From contig NZ_CP009278.1 in assembly GCF_000747525.1 (NCBI RefSeq), forward strand, positions 5,265,011-5,329,010: DNA of 64,000 nucleotides, read 5' to 3'. Shown here one piece after another: positions 1 to 7,605 of the stretch; within the stretch, counting starts at the first letter, position 1; every line of letters starts with the position of its first letter. The stretch comes from Sphingobacterium sp. ML3W. GTDB taxonomy: Bacteria > Bacteroidota > Bacteroidia > Sphingobacteriales > Sphingobacteriaceae. The notes below the pieces were generated by a model. It ran no database searches, was not told where the DNA came from, and saw only the letters and a program-made list of their open reading frames with translations. A program made the translations under genes and the position numbers.

Positions 1-455
1 ACCCAATGGTATAATTCATTCGACAATGTTTCTGTACTATCTACAGGAACACCATTCTGAATACCTGGGGCAAGACGTTGGCTCGGCTCCATTGCCAAAA
101 CCTGCTTGATTGTTTTCATTGGTGTTCCAACATTTTCCATTAACGCAAATTGGTCATAATCTTGTTGAGAAAACTTCAAGCCGTATCGTGTCGACATTTT
201 CTCTAAAGTCTTAACCCTAACATCCCGATCTGTTGTACCGAAGAATATTTTACCGTTGTCGCCAACCGTGATAATAGCCACGTTGGAATCTGGTAATTTA
301 TCTTTCGTTGTAGACGCTGGCGTATCAACCTCAAATGCTTCAGGTTGTTTTGCCGTTGATGTCAATACGAAGAATGTAAGAAGCAAGAATGATACGTCAC
401 ACATCGCGGTCATATCAATGGATGTACTGGCTCTTTTTATTTTTGCTTTACCCAT
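1..455 (-). CDS. exbD: ExbD/TolR-family biopolymer transport protein (C-terminus cut by window edge)
   Basis: About 151 residues are visible from the ATG at 455, and the frame is still open at base 1. The protein starts MGKAKIKRASTSIDMTAMCD, and a single hydrophobic segment follows at about residues 19-34 (VSFLLLTFFVLTSTA). The Asp before this segment matches the proton-pathway Asp of ExbD/TolR. The periplasmic part follows. With ExbB and TonB, this family uses the proton gradient to energise outer-membrane receptors. ExbB lies directly upstream on the same strand with a 98-bp gap, so the two are probably one operon. The charged cytoplasmic N-terminus and one membrane span fit the family. The end of the protein cannot be seen. 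Confidence 0.85.
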   Translation of the reverse strand, partial: MGKAKIKRASTSIDMTAMCDVSFLLLTFFVLTSTAKQPEAFEVDTPASTTKDKLPDSNVAIITVGDNGKIFFGTTDRDVRVKTLEKMSTRYGLKFSQQDYDQFALMENVGTPMKTIKQVLAMEPSQRLAPGIQNGVPVDSTETLSNELYHW

Positions 456-553
456 TTTAAACTTCTTTATAAATTAATTATTCAATCTCTTTAATATATG
501 ATGCAGTCGAAACTATTATTCCATAAAAAATAATTTCAAAGATCATAAAATTA

Positions 554-1384
554 CTATTTGTGGTTCGCAGCGTATGTTTGTACGATTGAGAAACCAGCTT
601 CGTCGATTGAATATGTTAATTTATCAATTTTAGCAGTCAAGATATTGTACATAACAATCGCAATTGTTGACGTACCGATACCTGTTGCTGTATTGATTAG
701 GGCCTCAGAAATACCATTTGCTAATTTAGCTGAGTCAGGACTACCACCTGCTGCCAATGCACTGAAGGCCTTGATCATACCTGTTACTGTACCTAATAAA
801 CCTACTAATGTACCGATAGAAACTAATGTAGCGATAACGTTTAAGTTTTTCTCTAACATCGGCATTTCTAATGCTGTAGTCTCTTCGATTTCTTTTTGAA
901 TTGCAATTGTTGCTTTCTCTGTATCAACAGCGGTATCAACAGAAACTTCTTTGTATTTCACTAAACCAGCTTTGATAACGTTTGCAACAGAACCTTTTTG
1001 TTTGTCACACTCAGCAATAGCTGAATCCAAATTACCACCGTTAATTAATACTTGTACTTTTCTTACGAAATTACCAACATTTCCTGTTCCAGAAGCTTTT
1101 CCAATTACGATGAAACGCTCAATAGAGAACACCCATACCATTAAGAATAAGCCTATTAAAACCGGCACTACAGCACCTGCGTGATAAACCATACCCATAT
1201 AGTTACCTGGTAAAGGTTGGTTCTCTGGATTACCTTCAATAAAGTTTGAAGGACTACCCATCACAAATTTCCATAATAGGTAACCGAGAATGAAACAAAT
1301 GATAATTGCAGCTTGTGCAAAGAAAGAACCTGAATTATTGCTCTCTTGTTTTGCAGCAGGACTTGTTTTAGGTGCGTTTGCCAT
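554..1384 (-). CDS. exbB: MotA/TolQ/ExbB proton channel family protein
   Basis: 276 aa. Hydrophobic segments lie at about residues 22-42, 68-90, 183-206 and 230-250. The extra N-terminal span is typical of Bacteroidota ExbB homologues. The conserved ExbB core GTVTGMIKAF is at about 198-207, and a second core, NTATGIGTSTIAI, lies in the last span. The protein should form the inner-membrane pentamer around ExbD and conduct protons to power TonB-dependent uptake. It is followed by exbD and has a candidate promoter 95-102 bp upstream of its ATG. ExbB and TolQ cannot be told apart from sequence alone. The outer-membrane context of the window favours ExbB. Confidence 0.9.
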   Translation of the reverse strand: MANAPKTSPAAKQESNNSGSFFAQAAIIICFILGYLLWKFVMGSPSNFIEGNPENQPLPGNYMGMVYHAGAVVPVLIGLFLMVWVFSIERFIVIGKASGTGNVGNFVRKVQVLINGGNLDSAIAECDKQKGSVANVIKAGLVKYKEVSVDTAVDTEKATIAIQKEIEETTALEMPMLEKNLNVIATLVSIGTLVGLLGTVTGMIKAFSALAAGGSPDSAKLANGISEALINTATGIGTSTIAIVMYNILTAKIDKLTYSIDEAGFSIVQTYAANHK

Positions 1385-1851
1385 TTTTCTAATTTTTTAG
1401 TTTTTTACTGTTGTTAAATATAATATGTTTTTTTTAATTATATGCTTTTGTAATGGTATCGTTTTAAAATTTGTCAAGCAAATATAGTCTTTTATGCTAT
1501 ATTTAAAATGTTAAAGCGAAATATATTAGAAATATAAAAGATAGTTCATATTCTCTTTACAATCTCTTAATATTCAGTTATCACCTCAGCGGTTCCGACT
1601 TTTTTTAGCAATACTGTCATGCTCCTTTCAGAACAAAGCAATAAATATTTTACAATGAAAACCATTTTTTTTTTGATATGCAAGAAAACGAACGATTTAA
1701 TTGCAAATTCAAGTAACCGCTCACTCACCTCTACCTATATCAAACAAACCAATTCTTCAAAGTTTAAACAATGATTATCGATTAATCTTCAACCATTTAC
1801 AATAGACTCAGCTGCCAGATAAAACGAATTTTAGCTTAAAATATGCCAATA
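1385..1851. other. 467-bp intergenic region upstream of exbB
   Basis: I see no credible gene here. It holds the leader and promoter of exbB (the minus-strand -7 box at 1479-1486) and an AT-rich stretch with long T runs up to the end of the SUI1-like gene. No strong terminator hairpin was found for the gene that ends at 1852. Confidence 0.6.
1479..1486 (-). promoter_or_regulatory. -7 box of the exbB promoter
   Basis: On the minus strand this reads TATATTTG, a full match to the Bacteroidota -7 consensus TAnnTTTG. It lies about 95 bp upstream of the exbB ATG. No clear TTG was found at the -33 position, so the call rests on the -7 box alone. Confidence 0.5.
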
Positions 1852-2202
1852 CTATCCTCCAACCAATTTCACTTTGTATCCTTCGGAAAGTAACAAGTCG
1901 GCTATTTTTTGTTTAAAGTCTCCTTGAATTATAATCTCTGCATCCTTAGCACTTCCTCCTACCCCACACTTTTGCTTTAGTAATTTTCCTAAGGCTTCCA
2001 GATCTTCCTGTTTACCTTTATAACCGGTAACTAACGTCACAATCTTCCCTTTCCGCATTTTACGATCCAACTGAACTTTAAGTTGCTGCTGTTGATTAGG
2101 AAGTGTCTCCAGGTTTTCAATTTCGTCTGAAAACTGATATTCAAAACTACTATCAGTTGAATATACAACGCCCTCAAACTGCTGTTTCTTACTTTTAGTC
2201 AT
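1852..2202 (-). CDS. SUI1/YciH-family translation initiation factor-like protein
   Basis: 116 aa. The C-terminal two thirds carry the eIF1/SUI1 fold pattern: the basic strand KMRKGKIVTLVTGYKG (about residues 48-63), then LLKQKCGVGGSAKD (about 74-87) and an ending GYKVKLVGG. Bacterial YciH proteins of this size resemble eIF1 and are thought to bind the 30S subunit and affect start-site fidelity. Their exact role is not settled. The gene is the second of a pair with the lipid kinase upstream (9-bp gap), so the two are probably co-transcribed. The length is normal for the family. Confidence 0.88.
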   Translation of the reverse strand: MTKSKKQQFEGVVYSTDSSFEYQFSDEIENLETLPNQQQQLKVQLDRKMRKGKIVTLVTGYKGKQEDLEALGKLLKQKCGVGGSAKDAEIIIQGDFKQKIADLLLSEGYKVKLVGG

Positions 2203-2211
2203 AACTTTAAT

Positions 2212-3090
2212 TTAACAAATAACTTTTAATGCCTTTGGAATAATTCCAATATCGAGACAATCCCCTAAGTCAACTGGCTCACCATCAATATGAACAATCG
2301 AATTTTCTACCGCTTCTATTCTAATATTTTTTCCTGGTATTATCTCCACATAATCCGACTGATCTGCCGATTTATTAAAGAGATGAAATAACATTTTAGG
2401 CAAAATATAAAGCGGAAATTGATGCACAATACACACATCTAAAATCCCGTCATTAACGGATGCCTGAGGAGCAATATATGCGTTATTACCATATTGCGGA
2501 GAATTTGCTACAGAAATCATAAATGCCTTACGCTCATACTCCTTACCATCTATCCAAAGTTTATAATCGCTAGGTTTATATTTACTTAATACGTTTATTG
2601 CTGATTTCAAATAGCCCAAAGGGCCGCGTATATTTTCATTGGCAAAATTTTCGCTTACTGAGGCATCAAAGCCTAATCCGGCGATATTAAAAAATTTTCT
2701 ATCGTTAATCGTACCGCAATCAACCTCTACAAATTCAAATCGATTGATTCTGCGAATAGCTGCCGTCTCATTTAGAGGAATACCTAAATATAACGCAAGC
2801 CCATTACCCGAACCTTCCGGAACAATCCCTAAAGGGATACCACTTTCCGCTAAAGCAGAGCCAAGCTCATTTATTGTACCGTCCCCCCCAACTGCAATTA
2901 CTGCATCATACTTTTCCTTGACAGCGCGCAAACCAATTTCATAAGCATGATTTGCATATGAAGTTTCCTGAAAAGTAGGATCAAACTTCTGCATATCAAG
3001 CACATCCAAAACCTGTTTCTTGAAGGATGTTTTACTCTTCCCTCCAGAAATAGGATTGATAACAAACAGTATCTGTCTACGTTCTCCCAT
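2212..3090 (-). CDS. Diacylglycerol kinase catalytic-domain (YegS/BmrU-type) lipid kinase
   Basis: 292 aa. It carries the DAGK nucleotide-binding motif GGDGTINE at residues 68-75 and the second glycine motif PEGSGNGLA at 91-99. INPISGGK at 11-18 is the usual first strand and loop. The C-terminal beta-rich half matches YegS-like proteins. Members phosphorylate diacylglycerol, phosphatidylglycerol or sphingoid lipids. Sphingobacteria make sphingolipids, so a sphingoid substrate is possible but cannot be read from the sequence. It precedes the SUI1-like gene on the same strand with 9 bp between them. The length is typical. Confidence 0.88.
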   Translation of the reverse strand: MGERRQILFVINPISGGKSKTSFKKQVLDVLDMQKFDPTFQETSYANHAYEIGLRAVKEKYDAVIAVGGDGTINELGSALAESGIPLGIVPEGSGNGLALYLGIPLNETAAIRRINRFEFVEVDCGTINDRKFFNIAGLGFDASVSENFANENIRGPLGYLKSAINVLSKYKPSDYKLWIDGKEYERKAFMISVANSPQYGNNAYIAPQASVNDGILDVCIVHQFPLYILPKMLFHLFNKSADQSDYVEIIPGKNIRIEAVENSIVHIDGEPVDLGDCLDIGIIPKALKVIC

Positions 3091-3215
3091 AGACCAAATA
3101 TACAGTAATTCACTAATTTCTTAAAACAATGTCAAAATTCTTAAAGATGTCTTGTCTTCCTCGGTAATTTTAAAACAATTGTGCAAGAAATCTTTAATCT
3201 TAACAGAAAGTATTG

Positions 3216-3223
3216 TAGTTTTG
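3216..3223 (+). promoter_or_regulatory. -7 box of the metK promoter
   Basis: TAGTTTTG matches TAnnTTTG. The predicted transcript start is about 3228-3230, some 10 nt before the first aptamer stem. The -33 region is weak. The position just before the riboswitch supports the assignment. Confidence 0.55.
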
Positions 3224-3239
3224 TATCGACAATAAAAAA

Positions 3240-3317
3240 TGTGGACTGATTTGCGTAGTTTATTCTGAATGAGAATATAACAGGAGATTGCAACCACAGT
3301 AAAAAAGTGCTAAAACC
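3240..3317 (+). promoter_or_regulatory. SAM-II-class riboswitch candidate upstream of metK
   Basis: A 5-bp stem, TGTGG (3240-3244) with CCACA (3294-3298), encloses CTGATTTG (3246-3253) and ATTGCA (3287-3292). It is followed by GTGCTAAAACC (3307-3317). As remembered, the SAM-II core has the same order: stem, CUGAUUU, AUUGCA, stem, then GCUAAAAAGG. GG at 3283-3284 can pair with CC at 3316-3317, which is the swapped version of the CC/GG pair in the classic sequence. An extra hairpin sits in loop 1 (about 3258-3281). SAM-II occurs in Bacteroidota upstream of methionine and SAM genes, and the gene here is metK. Confidence 0.72.
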
Positions 3318-3350
3318 ATCATATAGCTAGGCTATTTAGCACTTTTCTAT
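3301..3350 (+). terminator. Terminator-like hairpin overlapping the riboswitch 3' strand
   Basis: AAAAGTGCTAAA (3303-3314) and TTTAGCACTTTT (3335-3346) form a perfect 12-bp stem, and the T-rich end continues as CTATTG. The 5' arm contains the same GCTAAA needed for the SAM-II pseudoknot, so the two structures exclude each other. It lies 50 nt before metK. It could be an attenuator, or an alternative fold without termination. Confidence 0.6.
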
Positions 3351-3399
3351 TGTAGCATCCTCTCCACCGCAAATCCTTTATAATATTAAAAAAGGTAAT

Positions 3400-4653
3400 A
3401 TGGCTTACTTATTTACGTCCGAATCTGTTTCAGAAGGACATCCAGACAAAATTGCTGATCAAATTTCAGATGCATTGATTGACAATTTTTTAGCTTGGGA
3501 CGAAGATGCGCGTGTCGCAATCGAAACTTTAGTGACAACTGGACAAGTTGTACTGGCGGGAGAAGTGAAATCAAAAATATATCTAGACGTCCAGAAAATC
3601 ACACGATCTGTAATTGAAAGAATTGGTTATACCAAATCAGAATATATGTTTGAAGCGAACTCGTGTGGTGTATTATCTGCAATTCATGAGCAATCAGCAG
3701 ATATTAACCAGGGTGTGGATCGCAAATCTAAACAAGACCAAGGAGCAGGCGATCAAGGGATTATGTTTGGTTATGCAAGTAATGAAACCGATAACTACAT
3801 GCCTCTAGCATTAGATTTATCACATCGTTTGCTATTTGAGCTAGCGGCATTACGTCGTGAGAACAAGGAAATCACCTATTTACGTCCCGACGCTAAATCT
3901 CAAGTAACACTAGAATATACAGAAGATCATAAACCGTCTCGAATCGATACTATTGTAATCTCTACGCAGCATGACGATTTCTCTACAGAAGAAGAAATGC
4001 GTGAAAGAATTACAGCTGACATCAAAAACATCTTAATACCAAGGGTTAAAGCACAATTGAAACCTGAGCTTCAAGATTTGTTTAATGATGAAATCAAATT
4101 TCATATCAACCCAACAGGTAAATTCGTTATTGGTGGGCCTCACGGTGATACAGGCTTAACTGGACGGAAAATCATTGTTGATACCTATGGTGGTAAGGGT
4201 GCACATGGTGGTGGAGCTTTCTCCGGAAAAGACCCATCAAAAGTAGACCGTTCTGCAGCTTATGCGACACGTCATATTGCTAAAAATTTAGTTGCAGCTG
4301 GTATTGCGGATGAAATTTTAGTTCAGATTTCATATGCAATAGGTGTAAAAGATCCAATGGGAATTTATGTTAACACTTATGGAACGAGCAAATTAGCTAT
4401 TGATGATAGCCAGATCGCTTCTAAAATATCTGAAATATTTGACATGACTCCTTATGGTATCGAAACAAGGTTAGGCCTTAGAAACCCTATCTATTCTGAA
4501 ACCGCAGCTTATGGTCATATGGGAAGAACTCCTAAAAAAGTAATCAAAGAATTTGAAAACTCTAATGGTGAGAAAAAAGTAGTTGAAGTTGAACTATTTA
4601 CATGGGAAAAACTTGATTATATTGATAAAATAAAGACCGCATTCGGTCTATAA
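3400..4653 (+). CDS. metK: S-adenosylmethionine synthetase
   Basis: 417 aa. The enzyme makes SAM from methionine and ATP in the cytosol. The N-terminal SEGHPDKIADQ motif is at residues 11-21, the ATP-binding GAGDQGIMFGY is at about 116-126, and the loop HGGGAFSGKDPSKVDRS lies at about 270-286. All three signatures look intact. The length is slightly above the usual 380-400 aa because of small insertions in the middle domain. An A/G-rich AAAAAAGG lies just before the ATG. It is a single-gene unit: its own promoter and SAM-II-like leader precede it and a strong terminator follows. Confidence 0.97.
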   Translation: MAYLFTSESVSEGHPDKIADQISDALIDNFLAWDEDARVAIETLVTTGQVVLAGEVKSKIYLDVQKITRSVIERIGYTKSEYMFEANSCGVLSAIHEQSADINQGVDRKSKQDQGAGDQGIMFGYASNETDNYMPLALDLSHRLLFELAALRRENKEITYLRPDAKSQVTLEYTEDHKPSRIDTIVISTQHDDFSTEEEMRERITADIKNILIPRVKAQLKPELQDLFNDEIKFHINPTGKFVIGGPHGDTGLTGRKIIVDTYGGKGAHGGGAFSGKDPSKVDRSAAYATRHIAKNLVAAGIADEILVQISYAIGVKDPMGIYVNTYGTSKLAIDDSQIASKISEIFDMTPYGIETRLGLRNPIYSETAAYGHMGRTPKKVIKEFENSNGEKKVVEVELFTWEKLDYIDKIKTAFGL

Positions 4654-4658
4654 AAAAT

Positions 4659-4690
4659 AAAAAAGGAGGTCAGCGTTGACCTCCTTTTTT
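4659..4690. terminator. Bidirectional terminator between metK and fabD
   Basis: The inverted repeat AAAAAAGGAGGTCA / TGACCTCCTTTTTT is flanked by A and T tracts, so it can serve both metK (plus) and the convergent fabD (minus). Confidence 0.9.
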
Positions 4691-4718
4691 GTAAATATTC
4701 TATTTGTTCCTACATTCC

Positions 4719-5609
4719 TTATTCAGCAATACTAGCTGCAGAAGTCTGTACTTGGCGATTTACCTTCTTCACCAACCCTTGTAATACATTACCTGGGCCG
4801 ACTTCGACAAATGCCTCTGCACCGTCTGCAAGTATGTTTTGAACGGTTTGGGTCCATCTCACAGCACCTGTTAACTGAGCAATTAAATTCTTCTTAATTG
4901 TTTCGGCATCACGATATGGTTTCGCATCTACATTTTGATAGATCGGGCAGGTAGGTACTTTTATTTCAACTGCTTCAATAGCAGCCTGCAATTCAATCTT
5001 AGCAGGTTCCATCAATGGGGAATGGAATGCACCACCTACATTTAATTTTAAAGCACGTTTAGCTCCAGCCTCTGTCAATAGTGCACAAGCCTTATCCACA
5101 CCGGCAATAGATCCAGAAATCACCAACTGACCAGGGCAATTGTAATTTGCTGCTACAACGACATCATCTACCTGGGCACAAATTTCTTCTACCACACGAT
5201 CTTCTAACCCTAAAATAGCGGCCATAGTAGAAGGCTCTAATTCACATGCTTTTTGCATAGCATTTGCACGTTGTGCCACTAATTTCAAGCCATCTTCAAA
5301 CGATAAAGCACCAGCAGAAACTAATGCCGAAAACTCCCCTAAAGAGTGTCCTGCGACCATGTCTGGTTTGAATTGTTCACCTAAAGCTTTCGCTAAAATC
5401 ACAGAATGTAAAAATATCGCGGGTTGTGTAACGTTCGTTTGTTTCAATTGTTCATCCGTTCCCGTAAACATGATATCTGTAATACGAAATCCCAATATAT
5501 CATTTGCTTTTTTAAATAAAGCTTTAGTTTCTTCATTCAGATTATAGAGGTCTTGACCCATTCCAACGAATTGGGCTCCTTGACCAGGAAATACATATGC
5601 TATTTTCAT
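4719..5609 (-). CDS. fabD: Malonyl CoA-acyl carrier protein transacylase
   Basis: 296 aa. It transfers malonyl groups from CoA to ACP for fatty-acid synthesis in the cytosol. The start has the FPGQGAQ loop (residues 7-13). The active-site motif GHSLGEFSA is at 87-95, with the nucleophile Ser89, and the catalytic His is in GGAFHSPLM (His196). The length is normal (about 290-310 aa). A good promoter lies 26-58 bp upstream of the ATG. The gene stands alone rather than in a fab cluster, which is common in this phylum. Confidence 0.96.
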   Translation of the reverse strand: MKIAYVFPGQGAQFVGMGQDLYNLNEETKALFKKANDILGFRITDIMFTGTDEQLKQTNVTQPAIFLHSVILAKALGEQFKPDMVAGHSLGEFSALVSAGALSFEDGLKLVAQRANAMQKACELEPSTMAAILGLEDRVVEEICAQVDDVVVAANYNCPGQLVISGSIAGVDKACALLTEAGAKRALKLNVGGAFHSPLMEPAKIELQAAIEAVEIKVPTCPIYQNVDAKPYRDAETIKKNLIAQLTGAVRWTQTVQNILADGAEAFVEVGPGNVLQGLVKKVNRQVQTSAASIAE

Positions 5610-5634
5610 ATTTAAAATTATCTATTCTAATGCA

Positions 5635-5667
5635 CAAACTTATATAAATTGTATTTTATATACAAAA
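5635..5667 (-). promoter_or_regulatory. fabD promoter
   Basis: On the minus strand this reads TTTTG (5667-5663), 20 nt, then TAAGTTTG (5642-5635). It is a close match to the Bacteroidota TTG-N19/20-TAnnTTTG pattern and gives a leader of about 20 nt before the fabD ATG. Confidence 0.7.
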
Positions 5668-5749
5668 CATTGCGTTGAATATAAAATCTATGAGTGCCTC
5701 TTTACGCTTTAAAGAACCTCTCCATATATCCGGATTCTAACCTCTAAAT

Positions 5750-6979
5750 TTAATCCTCAGGAACAAAACTTAAGGATGTCATACGAGACGGATCAAAAAT
5801 ATCTCTTGAAATCTGCAATAAATCAGGTGCCGAGATTATTTTTATTTTCTCTATTATCACATCCAATTCAATAATATGATTATAATCCATCACATTCTTT
5901 GCTGCGGCAATAATCATACTCATTCTATTTTCTTCTGAAAGTGCAATCTGTCCAATGAATTTACGTTTTGCTTTTTGCAACGTCCCTGCAGTCATTTCTT
6001 TTTCGCACAGCTTGTTTAGCTCTTTAAAAACTAATTTCTTCGCCTTCTCTATCTTTTCTTCATCGGTGCCTAGATAGATACTAAATAATCCCGAATCCGA
6101 GAACATGCTATAATTAGATTCAATTGTATAGGCTATCCCATGCTTTTCTCGAATAGAAAGATTTAATATAGAACTCATGCCCATCCCGCCCAACATATTA
6201 TTCAGCAATAAAAGTCCGGTCTTACGTTCGTCAAGATAGCTATACGCGTGAGCTCCTAACATATAGTGTACTTGATTGATTGGTTTTGGAGTTTCTACGT
6301 GCATGACTTCAATCGGAGCTACATCATTCCTTACTCTAGAAATTTTATTTTCAGCAACTGAAGCGAAGATTTTATTCGCAAGGCGTTCAACCTGCTTAAG
6401 GGTATAATTACCTGTAATTGAAATGACGATTTCATTGGTGTCATAATTTGACTGGATAAAATCATGAATATCATTTTTTGTAAGGGCCAATAATTGTTCT
6501 TCTAAACCTAAGATATTATGTCCCAAACCAGACCCTTTGAATAAAAGATCTTCGAAATCATCCACGATCGACTCTTCGGGACTATCCAAATAAGAAGCCA
6601 TTTCATCAACAATAACAGACTTCTCTTTGTCAAGCTCTTCTTCCGGAAAAGTAGAGTGGAAAAAAATGTCTTCAAATAAATCTAAAGCTTTGTCTAAATA
6701 TGGCGTCAAAAAAGAGGCATGCACACAGGTATATTCCTTTGTTGTATAAGCATTAAGATCTCCACCAACGGCTTCCAAATGATTTAATATCTGATTCGTA
6801 CTTCGACGCTCTGTTTTTTTAAAAAGTAAGTGTTCGATAAAATGTGCAACTCCAAACTTACCTTCCTCTTCATCTCTAGAACCTGCGTTAATTAAAATGC
6901 AGGCATGTGTAATTGGCAAATTTTGCGGTTGAAAAACCACACGTATACCATTGGATAGACGTATTATTTCGTATTCCAT
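5750..6979 (-). CDS. M16-family (pitrilysin-like) zinc peptidase
   Basis: 409 aa. The zinc-binding motif HFIEH is at residues 46-50, with a downstream Glu (about 126, in VDEMASY) at the spacing expected for HxxEH...E. The protein has an N-terminal catalytic half and a C-terminal non-catalytic half, as in mitochondrial-processing-peptidase-like bacterial proteins of about 410-420 aa. No signal peptide is visible, so it probably acts in the cytosol. The substrate is unknown. The GNAT gene lies upstream on the same strand with a 20-bp gap, so the two are probably co-transcribed. Confidence 0.93.
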   Translation of the reverse strand: MEYEIIRLSNGIRVVFQPQNLPITHACILINAGSRDEEEGKFGVAHFIEHLLFKKTERRSTNQILNHLEAVGGDLNAYTTKEYTCVHASFLTPYLDKALDLFEDIFFHSTFPEEELDKEKSVIVDEMASYLDSPEESIVDDFEDLLFKGSGLGHNILGLEEQLLALTKNDIHDFIQSNYDTNEIVISITGNYTLKQVERLANKIFASVAENKISRVRNDVAPIEVMHVETPKPINQVHYMLGAHAYSYLDERKTGLLLLNNMLGGMGMSSILNLSIREKHGIAYTIESNYSMFSDSGLFSIYLGTDEEKIEKAKKLVFKELNKLCEKEMTAGTLQKAKRKFIGQIALSEENRMSMIIAAAKNVMDYNHIIELDVIIEKIKIISAPDLLQISRDIFDPSRMTSLSFVPED

Positions 6980-6999
6980 ATTTTAATTGGGAAATTCTT

Positions 7000-7452
7000 T
7001 TAATTATTTTTAATGCTATAACGCATTATATTTCTGGGATGAAAATCAAAACCTTGATTTTCATATAACTTTTGTGCAGGCAAATTATGAGGCTCGACTT
7101 CTAATAAGACTAACTTACACCCTACTTCTTGTACATATTCTTTAATAAATTGAACCGCTTTCTTCCCTAGCCCCTTACCTCTAGCATCAGCGCTGATGTA
7201 TAATTCATCTAATAGGGCTACTCTTCCTTTAAATTCAAAGCTAAAGAAATAAACAACAATAATATAGCCGAGTACTAGATCATTTTCTTTGATCAACCAC
7301 GATTGTCCCAAATTTTCATCTTTAAGGAATACTTCAAAATTTTCACGACTAACAACAGGGTCAATATCATATCCGTCAATCGCATAAAAATCTTGCATCA
7401 TCGCAACAATTGTATCTATATTATTATGTGTTAATTTTTCAAATGTGAGCAT
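7000..7452 (-). CDS. GNAT-family N-acetyltransferase
   Basis: 150 aa. The acetyl-CoA binding motif A pattern ARGKGLGKKAVQFI (about residues 90-103; R/Q-x-x-G-x-G/A) follows the strand ALLDELYISADA. The C-terminal EPHNLPAQKLYENQGF is the usual GNAT motif B. It should acetylate an amine on a small molecule or protein, but the substrate cannot be read from sequence. It is the first gene of a pair with the M16 protease. The length is typical for the family. Confidence 0.92.
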   Translation of the reverse strand: MLTFEKLTHNNIDTIVAMMQDFYAIDGYDIDPVVSRENFEVFLKDENLGQSWLIKENDLVLGYIIVVYFFSFEFKGRVALLDELYISADARGKGLGKKAVQFIKEYVQEVGCKLVLLEVEPHNLPAQKLYENQGFDFHPRNIMRYSIKNN

Positions 7453-7540
7453 AAGGGATTTTTTTAATCACAAAAATAAGTAATTAAACATAGTGATAAT
7501 CAAAACCGTTAAAAAAATGACGCTGATGAGATACTAAAAA

Positions 7541-7577
7541 AACAAGCGGTTCTGGTGATGTACCAGAACCGCTTGTT
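7541..7577 (-). terminator. Terminator of the outer-membrane protein gene
   Basis: AACAAGCGGTTCTGGT (7541-7556) pairs with ACCAGAACCGCTTGTT (7562-7577), a perfect 16-bp stem with a 5-nt loop. On the minus strand it is followed by TTTTTTAGTATC. It lies 29 bp past the stop of the 936-aa gene. Confidence 0.88.
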
Positions 7578-7605
7578 CATTCGTTTCAAAAAACGAATAA
7601 TTCTA

